From: Paucibacter sp. PLA-PC-4
GTDB lineage: Bacteria > Pseudomonadota > Gammaproteobacteria > Burkholderiales > Burkholderiaceae_C
DNA: 64,000 nt
Direction of reading: 5' to 3'
Assembly: GCF_026241155.1 (NCBI RefSeq)
Contig: NZ_JAPFGP010000016.1
Coordinates: 62,001-126,000 of the forward strand
This document shows positions 9,347-17,807 of the stretch, one piece after another. The notes beneath the pieces were generated by a model. That model searched no databases. It was not told the origin of the DNA and saw only the letters and a program-made list of their open reading frames with translations. How positions within the stretch are numbered: position 1 is the first letter of the stretch; each line of letters opens with the position of its first letter. Position numbers and translations under genes: made by a program.

Positions 9347-10666
9347 CTAGCCGACCCGCGCCGCGATCAGCGGCAAGACCTGCCAGGGCGCGCCGGGCTC
9401 GGCGAGCTCGCAGGCCGATTGCAGCGCCGCCACAGCGCGCTCGGCATCGAGCTCATTGCCCGCATGCACCCAGGCCAGCGGCTCGCCGGCCTGCAACTCA
9501 TCGCCCAACTGTCGCATGCCGGACAAGCCCACGCGCATATCGATCACATCACCGGCCTGGCGGCGGCCGCCGCCGAGCTCAACGATGATCAAACCGATCT
9601 CGCGGGTGCGCATCGCCGTCAGACGACCCGCTCGCAAGGCCGGCACCGGGCGCAGCACCGGCGCCTCGGACAGATAGGCCGCCGGCCGCTCCAGCAGGTC
9701 GGCAGGGCCTCCCAGCGCCGCGACCATTGCGGCAAATTTCTCGGCCGCTGCGCCACTGTCCAGCGCTCGCTGTAGTTTTGCACGCGCCTGGGCCTCGTCG
9801 CCGGCCAGGCCACCCAGCAGCAGCATCTCGGCGGCCAGCGCCAACGTCACCTCGTGCAGGCGCGGCTCGCGTGGCTCGCCTCTCAGGTAGGCAATCGTCT
9901 CGTGGATCTCGAGCGCATTGCCGACCTCGGTGCCCAGCACCTGGTTCATATCGGTAATCAGCGCTCGGGTCTTCATGCCGGCGCCGTTGGCCACCTCGAC
10001 AATGCTCTGGGCCAACTGCTGCGCCATCGCCGGCGAATCGGCGAAAGCGCCGTTGCCCCACTTGACATCCATCGCCAGCCCCTGCAGGCCGGCGGCCAGT
10101 TTCTTGGACAGGATGGAGGCGGTGATCAGGGGCACGCTTTCGACCGTCGCAGTGACGTCACGCGTCGCGTAAAAACGCTTGTCGGCCGGGGCTAGATCAG
10201 CGGTCTGGCCGATGATGGCGCAGCCCAGCGAGCGCACGATGCGGTCGAAATCGGCCGGGGTTGGCGTGGTCGTGTAGCCGGGTATCGCTTCGAGTTTGTC
10301 GACCGTGCCGCCGGTATGGCCCAGGCCGCGGCCGGCAATCATCGGCACATAGCCGCCGCAGGCGGCCACCAGCGGTGCCAGCATCAGGCTGACCTTGTCG
10401 CCGACACCGCCGCTGGAGTGCTTGTCCAGCACCGGGCCGGGCATGTCCGGCCAGCTCAACACACGACCCGAGCGCATCATCGCTCGCGTCAGCGCCACGC
10501 ACTCGTCGCGGCCCATGCCGCGCAGGAACACGGCCATGCCCAGCGCCGCGACCTGGCCCTCGCTCCAGTTGCCGTCAACAAGGCCACGCACGAAGGACTG
10601 GATCTGCGCGTCCGACAGCGCCGCGCCGTCGCGCTTGCTGCGGATGATTTCTTGAGCCAGCATCAT
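9347..10666 (-). CDS. deoA: Thymidine phosphorylase
   Basis: DeoA splits thymidine with phosphate to thymine and 2-deoxyribose 1-phosphate. The 439-440-residue protein has the family landmarks DKHSSGGVGDKVSL, GRGLGHTGGTVDKLEAIPGY, VESVPLITASILSKKLAAGL and ALITDMNQVLG. Two adjacent ATG codons (10666 and 10663) sit behind a GAGAGGAG ribosome site; the first was chosen. It is the last gene of the nucleoside operon: deoC lies 25 bp upstream. Its product feeds deoC after mutase action, but no deoB mutase is seen in the window. Confidence 0.95.
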   Translation of the reverse strand: MMLAQEIIRSKRDGAALSDAQIQSFVRGLVDGNWSEGQVAALGMAVFLRGMGRDECVALTRAMMRSGRVLSWPDMPGPVLDKHSSGGVGDKVSLMLAPLVAACGGYVPMIAGRGLGHTGGTVDKLEAIPGYTTTPTPADFDRIVRSLGCAIIGQTADLAPADKRFYATRDVTATVESVPLITASILSKKLAAGLQGLAMDVKWGNGAFADSPAMAQQLAQSIVEVANGAGMKTRALITDMNQVLGTEVGNALEIHETIAYLRGEPREPRLHEVTLALAAEMLLLGGLAGDEAQARAKLQRALDSGAAAEKFAAMVAALGGPADLLERPAAYLSEAPVLRPVPALRAGRLTAMRTREIGLIIVELGGGRRQAGDVIDMRVGLSGMRQLGDELQAGEPLAWVHAGNELDAERAVAALQSACELAEPGAPWQVLPLIAARVG

Positions 10667-10691
10667 CGCTGCCGCTCCTCTCTTGATTGAA

Positions 10692-11456
10692 TCAGTAGGC
10701 GCTGGTGATGAGCGCCGGGGGCTGGCCCGACAGCGTCGCGAGAATGTCGTTGAGCAAGCCACTGGCACCGAAACGCAGGCGCTGCGGCGTCAGCGCGGCT
10801 GTGCCGAGCTTGTCGGCCGCGAGCTGCAGATAAGCCTCGGCCTCGGCCACCGTACGGATGCCGCCCGAGGCCTTGAAGCCGGCATGCGACAGGCCGCTGG
10901 TCGCGATCTCGCCGAGCATCACGGCTGCCGCCTGCGGCGTGGCCGACACAGAGCTCTTGCCGGTGCTAGTCTTGACGAAATCCGTCCCGGCCATCAGGGC
11001 CAGACGGGTCGCCTCTGCAATCAATTCAGTGGTCCTGAGCTCGCCGCTTTCGATGATGACCTTCAAGGTCAGCGGCCGGCTGGCGTGGCGCACCTCGGCC
11101 AGGAATTCGGCGACTTCCGCTGCCTGCCCGGCCATCAGCGCACGGTAAGGCAGTACCACATCGACCTCGTCACCACCGGCCGCCGCAATGGTCTGGACAT
11201 CCGCCAGCGCACGCGGCAAATCCAGCGCACCATCAGGGAAATTTGCCACGGCAGCCACCTTGATGGAGGCCGGCAGCGACGCTCTGGCCTGCGCAACAAA
11301 GCGCGGCCATACGCAGACTGCAGCCACCGGTCCGAACTCGGTCTGGGCGCGGCGGCACAGCGCCTCGATATCGGCGGCGCTGTCGGCCTCGTTGAGGCTG
11401 GTCAGATCCAGGCAGGCCAGGGCCTGGCGGGCGGCTGCATGCAGGTCCATGCGCAT
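10692..11456 (-). CDS. deoC: Deoxyribose-phosphate aldolase
   Basis: DeoC cleaves 2-deoxyribose 5-phosphate to acetaldehyde and glyceraldehyde 3-phosphate, the last step of deoxynucleoside use. The 254-residue protein shows CVWPRFVAQAR, VANFPDGALD, EVDVVLPYRALMAG, LKVIIESGEL and the Schiff-base lysine segment GTDFVKTSTGKSS, followed by VKASGGIRT-like FKASGGIRTVAEA. Its start overlaps the stop of the upstream purine nucleoside phosphorylase by one base, a sign of translational coupling. Confidence 0.95.
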   Translation of the reverse strand: MRMDLHAAARQALACLDLTSLNEADSAADIEALCRRAQTEFGPVAAVCVWPRFVAQARASLPASIKVAAVANFPDGALDLPRALADVQTIAAAGGDEVDVVLPYRALMAGQAAEVAEFLAEVRHASRPLTLKVIIESGELRTTELIAEATRLALMAGTDFVKTSTGKSSVSATPQAAAVMLGEIATSGLSHAGFKASGGIRTVAEAEAYLQLAADKLGTAALTPQRLRFGASGLLNDILATLSGQPPALITSAY

Positions 11457-12292
11457 CAGGCCCGCAACGAGGGCAGCTCGGCCAGGCCGGCAATCACCTG
11501 GGCCAGGAACTTCGCCGCGCTCTCGCCCGAGGCCTGCGCCTGCTGCAGCGTCAGCGCATGGGTCAACGCCTCGGCCGACAGTCCAGCTGCCATATTGGTC
11601 ATCAGCGCGATGCCCATCACGCGCAGGCCGGCGTGGCGAGCCAGAATGGTCTCGGGCACGGTACTCATGCCCACGGCATCGGCGCCCCAGGCCGCGAACA
11701 TGCGGATCTCCGCCGGTGTCTCGAACTGCGGGCCCAGCGCCCAGACATAGACGCCCTCGCCCAGCTTCAAGTTCTGGGCCTGGGCCACCTTCTTGGCGTG
11801 GCCGCGTAGTTCGGCGTCATAGGCCGTACTCATGTCGACAAAGCGCTCACTGCCCGGCTCGCCGATCAGCGGCGAGCGCTGCGGCGCGTTGATGTGGTCG
11901 GCAATCAGCATCAGGCTGCCCGGCGGCGTGTGCGCGCGCAGCGAGCCCGAGGCATTGGTCTGCAGCAGCACCTTGACGCCCCAGCGCTTCAAGCTGCGCA
12001 GCGCGCCGGCCATGCCGGTACAGTCGCCGCTCTCGTAGGTGTGGGCACGGCCGCGCAGCATCACGACGCGCTGGGCACCGATCTGGCCGACGACGATCTC
12101 GTTGACATGGCCCTCGACCTTGGGCTGCGGAAAGGCTGGCAGATCGGTGTAGGGCAGGCTTTGCGCGCGTTCGACATGGCTGACCGCGCCGGCCCAGCCC
12201 GAACCCAGCACCACGGCCACTTCTGGGGCCGGACCGAACAAGGATTGCAGCTTGGCGACGGTGGAGGCGATCGCCTGTTCTTGTGTGTTCAT
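11456..12292 (-). CDS. Purine nucleoside phosphorylase (trimeric class I)
   Basis: The enzyme phosphorolyses purine (deoxy)ribonucleosides to free base and (deoxy)ribose 1-phosphate. The 278-residue protein belongs to the trimeric PNP/MTAP class rather than the hexameric DeoD class. It shows AVVLGSGWAGAV, the phosphate site GHVNEIVVG and RGRAHTYE, LLQTNASGSL, and DAVGMSTVPETILARHAGLRV. Specificity between guanosine/inosine (PunA) and xanthosine (XapA) cannot be read safely. It lies between cdd and deoC in the nucleoside operon. Confidence 0.92.
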   Translation of the reverse strand: MNTQEQAIASTVAKLQSLFGPAPEVAVVLGSGWAGAVSHVERAQSLPYTDLPAFPQPKVEGHVNEIVVGQIGAQRVVMLRGRAHTYESGDCTGMAGALRSLKRWGVKVLLQTNASGSLRAHTPPGSLMLIADHINAPQRSPLIGEPGSERFVDMSTAYDAELRGHAKKVAQAQNLKLGEGVYVWALGPQFETPAEIRMFAAWGADAVGMSTVPETILARHAGLRVMGIALMTNMAAGLSAEALTHALTLQQAQASGESAAKFLAQVIAGLAELPSLRA

Positions 12293-12311
12293 TGTTCTTG
12301 TCTCCCGATGA

Positions 12312-12725
12312 TCAGGTCTTCAAATGTTCGGGGCCGAAGCTGAAGGGCAGCAGCTGCTCCAGCGTCCACTGCTGGCGGATGCCGCCCGGGTCGGCCGCGA
12401 TGATCAGCAAATCGGGGCCGCCGAACTCGCGCAGCTTCTGGCGGCAGCCGCCGCAAGGCGTGATGATGTCGGGCCCCGGGCCGCTGACCAGCACCGCCTG
12501 GGCCCGACGCGAGCCGGCCATCAACATCACGCCAAGGGCGGTGGCCTCGGCACACCAACCTTGAGGATAGGCGGCGTTCTCCATATTCGCACCCAGATGG
12601 ATGAGGCCGTGCTCGTCCAGCACAGCGGCACCAACGGCGTAGCGTGAGTAAGGCGAATAGGAGCGCTGGCGGGCCTGCAGCGAGGCCTCCAGCAGGCGCT
12701 GCTGCAACTCGGGCGTCAGGGTCAT
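12312..12725 (-). CDS. cdd: Cytidine deaminase
   Basis: Cdd hydrolyses cytidine and deoxycytidine to uridine and deoxyuridine. The start at 12725 gives a 137-residue tetrameric-type enzyme. The zinc and catalytic residues are visible as CAEATALG (Cys-Ala-Glu) and PCGGCRQ (Pro-Cys-x-x-Cys), with the substrate-binding GANMENAAYP. The frame is open further upstream into the permease gene but lacks family similarity there. It follows the second permease gene with a 5-bp gap, tying salvage to uptake. Confidence 0.95.
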   Translation of the reverse strand: MTLTPELQQRLLEASLQARQRSYSPYSRYAVGAAVLDEHGLIHLGANMENAAYPQGWCAEATALGVMLMAGSRRAQAVLVSGPGPDIITPCGGCRQKLREFGGPDLLIIAADPGGIRQQWTLEQLLPFSFGPEHLKT

Positions 12726-12730
12726 GATGA

Positions 12731-13705
12731 TCAACGTTCCTTGATATAGGGCCGACCCAGCGCCTTGGGCGCCAGCGCCTGGCCGATGAAGCCGGCCAGC
12801 AGCACGACGGTCAGGATGTAGGGCAAGGCCTGGATCAGTTGCACTGGCACCTCGCCGCCGCCCAACACCGCCGGTAGAGCCACACCCTGCATCCGGATCG
12901 CCACCGCGTCCAAAAAGCCGAACAGCAGGCAGGCGAACATGGTCGGCACCGGCTTCCACTTGCCGAAGATCATGGCAGCCAGCGCGATGAAGCCGCGGCC
13001 GGCCGTCATATTCGGGCTGAAATTGGCGTTCTGCGCCAGGGTCAGATAGCTACCGGCCAAGCCGCAAAGCACCCCGTTCATCAACAGCGCCGCATAGCGC
13101 AGCCGGGGCACCGAAACCCCTGCTGCATCGACCATGGCCGGGTTTTCGCCGACCGCACGCAGGCGAAGGCCCGGCTTTGTGTGTTCCAGGAAGAACCAGA
13201 CCGCGGCCACTAGGAAGAAAGCCAGGTACACCAGCACGTTGTGGCTCAGCAAGCCGTGACCGATCACCGCGCCCCACCAGTCGCCGGCCACCGGCTCGGC
13301 GTAGGCCGTGCTCAAGCCAGTCAGGCGCACCTCGGCGCTGACCGGCGGCGTCTGGCCACCCTGGGCAAACCAAGCGATGCCCAACACCACGGTCAGGCCG
13401 GCGGCCACCATATTCAGGGCCACGCCCGTGATCACCTGGTCACCGCGATGGCTGACGCAGGCAAAGCCGTGCAGCAGCGACAGCGCGCAGGCCACGGCAA
13501 TAGCAGCCACTAGCCCCATGCCGGTCGAGTGACTAGCGCTGGCAGCAGCGGCCGCGGCGAAGGCTGCGAACAGCATCTTGCCTTCCAAGCCGATGTCGAT
13601 GACGCCGGAACGCTCTGACAGCAGCCCGGCCAGCGCACAAAGCAAGAGCGGCGTCGTCACGCGCAAGGTGGACGCCAGCACGGATCCGATCAGTACTTCA
13701 TCCAT
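12731..13705 (-). CDS. Nucleoside ABC transporter permease
   Basis: This is an inner-membrane permease of the branched-chain/ribose-type fold (BPD_transp_2), about 324 residues with eight or more hydrophobic segments. GVIDIGLEGKMLFAAFAAA is the signature stretch of the second permease in BMP-dependent nucleoside importers (NupQ/YufQ type). A GENPAMVDAAGV motif is the cytoplasmic coupling loop. It overlaps the first permease gene by eight bases. Confidence 0.9.
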   Translation of the reverse strand: MDEVLIGSVLASTLRVTTPLLLCALAGLLSERSGVIDIGLEGKMLFAAFAAAAAASASHSTGMGLVAAIAVACALSLLHGFACVSHRGDQVITGVALNMVAAGLTVVLGIAWFAQGGQTPPVSAEVRLTGLSTAYAEPVAGDWWGAVIGHGLLSHNVLVYLAFFLVAAVWFFLEHTKPGLRLRAVGENPAMVDAAGVSVPRLRYAALLMNGVLCGLAGSYLTLAQNANFSPNMTAGRGFIALAAMIFGKWKPVPTMFACLLFGFLDAVAIRMQGVALPAVLGGGEVPVQLIQALPYILTVVLLAGFIGQALAPKALGRPYIKER

Positions 13706-14825
13706 GGGACACCTTGGGCACCGTGCGCTGGAAGGCCGCGTACAGCTTGGCAAACATCGGCGCGCTGACCATGGCCATCGCGCCGGCAAACAAGACGATC
13801 AGCCCTTGCACCGTCACCACCATTTCGCGGCTGAAGCCGGGCACCTCGAAGGCCACCTCGACCCCGCCCTGGTAGAGCACACCAAACAGCAGCGAGGCCA
13901 ACACGATGCCCACCGGATGGTTGCGGCCCATCAACGAGACCGCGATGCCGGTGAAGCCGGCGCCGGCGACAAAGTCCAGGGTCAGCTTGCCCTGCACGCC
14001 GGAGATCTCATTGACCCCGACCATGCCGGCCAGCGCGCCGGACAAGCCCATCGCAATCAGCACCTGCATACGCGGCCGGATACCTGCATAGTGCGCGGCC
14101 TTGGGGGCGCTGCCCACCGAACGCAGCGCATAGCCGGCGCGGCTCTTCCACAAAAACCACCACACAAAGACACAGGCAAGCAACGCCAGCAGCAGGCTCA
14201 GATTCAGCGGCGACGAGGGCATCTCGACACCCAGGCTCTGCGCCAGGTTGTGCAGAGCCGGCATGCGAGCGCTGTCGGCAAAGTTCGCGCTCTCCACCGC
14301 CATGCTGCCCTTGGGCCGCAACACATTGACCAGCAGATAGACATTCAGGCTGCTGGCCAGGAAGTTGAACATGATGGTGGTGATGACGATATGGCTGCCG
14401 CGCCAGGCCTGCAAATAAGCCGGCACCAGGGCCCAGAACATGCCGAACAGCGCGCCCGAGACCACCAGCAGCGGCAGCATCAGCCAGGCCGGGAGGCTCG
14501 CGCTGAGCGTCAGCGCCATCAGGGCCACGCCCAGACCTCCGAAGGTGGCCTGGCCCTCGCCGCCGATATTGAACAGGCCGCCGTGAAAGGCCATCGCGAC
14601 GGCCAGACCGGCAAAGATGAAGGTGGTCGTGTAGTACAACGTGTAGCCCAGGCCGCGCACGCTGCCAAGAGAGCCCTGAAGCAGCACCGCCAGTGCCTGG
14701 GTGGGACTCTGCCCGATCACCAGCACCACCAAGCCCGCCACCGCGAGCGCCACGCACAGATTCCACAGCGGCAACAGGCCGACATCCATCCAGCGCGGCA
14801 GTTGCAAGGATTGACTGCTACTCAT
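13698..14825 (-). CDS. Nucleoside ABC transporter permease
   Basis: This is a 375-residue inner-membrane permease, partner of the following one. GLAVAMAFHGGLFNIGGEGQATFGG is the hallmark of the first permease (NupP/YufP type), and GSAPKAAHYAGI is the coupling loop. It overlaps the ATPase gene by four bases and the second permease gene by eight, so the transporter genes form one translationally coupled block. Confidence 0.9.
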   Translation of the reverse strand: MSSSQSLQLPRWMDVGLLPLWNLCVALAVAGLVVLVIGQSPTQALAVLLQGSLGSVRGLGYTLYYTTTFIFAGLAVAMAFHGGLFNIGGEGQATFGGLGVALMALTLSASLPAWLMLPLLVVSGALFGMFWALVPAYLQAWRGSHIVITTIMFNFLASSLNVYLLVNVLRPKGSMAVESANFADSARMPALHNLAQSLGVEMPSSPLNLSLLLALLACVFVWWFLWKSRAGYALRSVGSAPKAAHYAGIRPRMQVLIAMGLSGALAGMVGVNEISGVQGKLTLDFVAGAGFTGIAVSLMGRNHPVGIVLASLLFGVLYQGGVEVAFEVPGFSREMVVTVQGLIVLFAGAMAMVSAPMFAKLYAAFQRTVPKVSHG

Positions 14826-16393
14826 GACTCCACGGGCTCCGCCGCCTGGGCCGCCATCAGCATGCCCAGACTCTTCTCATCACATTGATCGATGGCCAAC
14901 TCGCCGGTGATGCGGCCGCCATTCATCACCAGCACCCGATCCGCCAGTGCCAGGATCTCATCGAGCTCTGAGCTGACCAACAGCACCGCGCAGCCGGCGT
15001 CGCGCAGCGCGCGCAGTTGCTGGTGAATGAACTCGATGGCGCCGATGTCGACACCACGCGTCGGCTGGCCGACCAGCAGCACGGTTGGCGCCTGCCCGAT
15101 CTCTCGCGCCAGGATCAGCTTTTGCTGGTTACCGCCGGAAAACTTCGACGAGCCCAACTGCGCATCGCGCGGCCGCACATCGAAGCGCTCCATCATCTCG
15201 GCGGTCTGCAACCGCATATGGCCCTGATTCATCGCCCAGCCGGCCGGGCCGGCACGGTACTGCGCCTGCTCGTGATAGCCCAGTGCGGCGGTCTCCCAGG
15301 CCGGGAAACTCATCACCATGCCGCAGACCTGGCGGTCTTCCGGCACATGGGCCAGTTTCAGCAGCCGCGCCTGGCCGGGCTCGAGCCAGGAGCTGGCGGC
15401 ATCGAAACTCGCCGCACCGACGCTCAGCCGGCCGGCATCCGGCGCGCGCATGCCCGACAAGACCTCCAGCAACTCGCTCTGGCCATTGCCGGAGACGCCC
15501 GCCACGCCGACGATCTCGCCGGCCTGCAGCCGCAGCGTGATGCCCGACAACACCGTCACGCCCTGCCCATCTCGCAAGTCGAGGTCTTGCGCCTGCAGGC
15601 GCACGTTGTCACCGCGCTTGGCGCCGCCGCTGCGGCCCAGATTGACCTTGCGCCCGACCATGGCCTCGGCGAGGTCCTCCGGGCTGGTGTCGGCGATCGC
15701 GCTGGTCTTGATCACCTGGCCGGCGCGCATCACCGTGACCTCGTCACACAAGGCCATCACTTCCTTGAGCTTGTGCGTGATCAGGATGATGGTCGTGCCC
15801 ATAGCCTTCAGGCGGCGCAAGGTCTCGAACAGCTGCAGCGTCTCCTGCGGGGTCAGCACCGCGGTCGGCTCGTCCAGGATCAGGAGCTTGGCGCCGCGGT
15901 ACAGGGCCTTCAAAATCTCAAGGCGTTGCAGCTCGCCGACAGGCAGGTCGCCGACCAGTTCGTCGAGCCGCACATGCAGGCCGGTGTCGCGCATCAGCGC
16001 TTCCAACTTGGCCCGCACCTCGCGCTTGGCGCGGCCGAGGAAGAAGGCCGGCTCGGCCCCCAGCATCACGTTGTCCAGGCAGCTCAGCGTCTCGACCAGC
16101 ATGAAATGCTGGTGGACCATGCCGATCCCCAGCGCGATCGCTTGGTGCGAGTTGGCGATCGCCACCGAGCGACCGGCCACCTCGATATGGCCGGCATCGG
16201 CCTGGTAGTAGCCGTAGAGGATGGCCATCAAGGTGCTCTTGCCGGCGCCGTTCTCGCCGACCAGACCGTGCACCGTGGCCGGGGCCACACTCAGATCCAC
16301 ACTGCGATTGGCCTGCACCGCGCCGAAACGCTTGCTGATCCCGCACAGGCGTACCGCCGGAGGCACTCGTGTGCCGCTGCTTGCTTCTGACAT
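14822..16393 (-). CDS. Nucleoside ABC transporter ATP-binding protein (two ABC domains)
   Basis: This 523-residue ATPase carries two tandem ABC domains, like RbsA/MglA and NupO. The first domain has Walker [10 protein letters not shown] near residue 46 and Walker [14 protein letters not shown]. The second has a degenerate Walker A (GVSGNGQSE), as is normal in this family, and signature FSGGNQQKL. It energises import through the two permeases encoded next to it. The binding-protein gene lies 37 bp upstream in the direction of transcription. Confidence 0.93.
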   Translation of the reverse strand: MSEASSGTRVPPAVRLCGISKRFGAVQANRSVDLSVAPATVHGLVGENGAGKSTLMAILYGYYQADAGHIEVAGRSVAIANSHQAIALGIGMVHQHFMLVETLSCLDNVMLGAEPAFFLGRAKREVRAKLEALMRDTGLHVRLDELVGDLPVGELQRLEILKALYRGAKLLILDEPTAVLTPQETLQLFETLRRLKAMGTTIILITHKLKEVMALCDEVTVMRAGQVIKTSAIADTSPEDLAEAMVGRKVNLGRSGGAKRGDNVRLQAQDLDLRDGQGVTVLSGITLRLQAGEIVGVAGVSGNGQSELLEVLSGMRAPDAGRLSVGAASFDAASSWLEPGQARLLKLAHVPEDRQVCGMVMSFPAWETAALGYHEQAQYRAGPAGWAMNQGHMRLQTAEMMERFDVRPRDAQLGSSKFSGGNQQKLILAREIGQAPTVLLVGQPTRGVDIGAIEFIHQQLRALRDAGCAVLLVSSELDEILALADRVLVMNGGRITGELAIDQCDEKSLGMLMAAQAAEPVES

Positions 16394-16430
16394 CAGGAAT
16401 CAGTGCTCGTACTCTCGTTGTCCCGAGATA

Positions 16431-17420
16431 TCAGTATTTGCAGGCGTTGTCGGCCATGTAGTCGGCCACCTTGATCTTGCCGGCGATGATGTCGGCCTTG
16501 TAGGCATCGACCTTGGTCTTCAGCGAAGCGCTGACCAGCTTGGCGTTGTGCTGGTCCATCGCGTAGTCGACGCCGCCTTCCTTCAGACCCAGCACGCTCA
16601 GGCCCGGCTTGTATGACTTCAGCACGTTGTAGACAGCCACATCGACGCGCTTGACCATCGAACTCAGCATCGTGCCGGGCTGCATATGGTTCTGGTTGCT
16701 GTCAACACCGATGGCCAGCTTGGAAGCATCCTTGGCGGCCTGATAGACGCCCGAGCCGGTGCCGCCGGCGGCGGCAAACACAACATCGACGCCCTTGGCG
16801 AACTGTGCCTTGGCCAGCTCGCCGCCGCGGGTCGGATCGTTCCAGGCGCTGGCGGTCGTGCCGGTCATATTGCTGAACACCTCGGCCTTGGAGTTGGCCA
16901 CCTTCGCGCCCTGCTCATAGCCGCACTGGAATTTGCGGATCAGCGGAATGTCCATGCCGCCGATGAAGCCGACTTTGCCGGTCTTGCTCGACAGGCTGGC
17001 CATCGCGCCAACCAGGAAGCTGCCCTCATGCTCCTTGAACACCACCGACTGCACGTTCGGCAGGTTCACGACCATGTCGATGATGGCGAATTGCGACTTC
17101 GGGAATTCCTTGGCCACCTGTTCCAGCGCCGAGGCCTGGGCAAAGCCGATCGAAATGATGGGGCTGGCGCCGCGTTCAGCCATGCGGCGGATCGCCTGCA
17201 CGCGCTGGGTGTCGTTGCTGATCTCGAACTCGAGATAGGTCTTGCCCGTCTCCTGCTTCCAGCGCTCGATGCCGCGATAAGCCGACTCGTTGAACGATTT
17301 GTCGAACTTGCCGCCCATGTCGAAGATGATGGCCGGCTGAGCCTGGGCCGACGCCGACAGCGAAACGGCGGACAGGGAGGCGGCCAGCATGGCGCCGACG
17401 AGCGTGGATTTAGCGATCAT
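16431..17420 (-). CDS. BMP-family nucleoside-binding periplasmic protein
   Basis: This is a 329-residue solute-binding protein of the BMP (Med/PnrA) family, which binds purine and pyrimidine nucleosides. A Sec signal peptide covers about residues 1-28 (ending SASAQAQ). No lipobox Cys is present, so it should be soluble in the periplasm. Family segments are IIFDMGGKFDKSFNESAYRG, GFIGGMDIPLIRKFQCGYEQGA and DVVFAAAGGTGSGVYQAAKD. ATG 17420 was chosen because it starts the signal peptide. It is the first gene of the operon ending with deoA. Confidence 0.93.
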   Translation of the reverse strand: MIAKSTLVGAMLAASLSAVSLSASAQAQPAIIFDMGGKFDKSFNESAYRGIERWKQETGKTYLEFEISNDTQRVQAIRRMAERGASPIISIGFAQASALEQVAKEFPKSQFAIIDMVVNLPNVQSVVFKEHEGSFLVGAMASLSSKTGKVGFIGGMDIPLIRKFQCGYEQGAKVANSKAEVFSNMTGTTASAWNDPTRGGELAKAQFAKGVDVVFAAAGGTGSGVYQAAKDASKLAIGVDSNQNHMQPGTMLSSMVKRVDVAVYNVLKSYKPGLSVLGLKEGGVDYAMDQHNAKLVSASLKTKVDAYKADIIAGKIKVADYMADNACKY

Positions 17421-17559
17421 TGCGTACCCATCAAGACTGGTTGAACACAGCTCGCCACGCTGCCAGCCTCGCCACGGGGACGGACATCGAACAAGCGCAG
17501 AGGCGAGACCGGACGGATTGTAGGAAATGTCAGTGTAATAGCTGCTCAAGGAAAACGCT

Positions 17560-17596
17560 AAACGTTTGCGCCCCAGCATTTACGCGTTTGCGCAAA
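17560..17596. promoter_or_regulatory. Candidate operator repeats upstream of the nucleoside operon
   Basis: The 9-mer CGTTTGCGC occurs twice in direct repeat at 17563-17571 and 17585-17593, 22 bp apart, about two helical turns. Each copy lies in a palindrome-like core: AAACGTTT at 17560-17567 and TTTGCGCAAA at 17587-17596. Cores of this type resemble LacI-family operators. The position is 140-175 bp upstream of the binding-protein start. A regulatory role is inferred from pattern and position only. Confidence 0.35.
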
Positions 17597-17645
17597 TTTC
17601 GCAAGCATGTACGCGCCCTCTTGGGCGAGCGGCAGGATGGGCCGA

Positions 17646-17807
17646 TCAGTGGGGTGGCCCGTCCTCCGGCGGCCGCTCCCGCAGCTCCTGCTGCTCGCGC
17701 CCGCGCCGCCATTTCCGCCAGTCCCACCACTGCCACAGCGCCCAGGCCATCACGGCGCCGAACACCAGCAGCAGCTCGATCAGGCCGTAAAAGCGCTTCG
17801 CGCTCAT
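17646..17807 (-). CDS. Small single-span membrane protein, 53 aa
   Basis: The protein has one hydrophobic segment near its N-terminus, LIELLLVFGAVMAWALWQWW, then a basic WRKWRRGREQQELRERPP tail, suggesting an N-out or N-in anchored peptide in the inner membrane. Its ATG overlaps the hemA stop by four bases (ATGA), so it is probably translated with hemA. I know of no defined function. Location at the end of the crtI-crtB-hemA unit hints at a link to pigment synthesis, but this is only context. Confidence 0.6.
   Translation of the reverse strand: MSAKRFYGLIELLLVFGAVMAWALWQWWDWRKWRRGREQQELRERPPEDGPPH

Noticed and set aside
13578-14888. Plus-strand open frame of 436 codons opposite the two permease genes
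   Set aside because: It is antisense to well-supported permeases, with a low-complexity His/Gln/Arg-rich translation.
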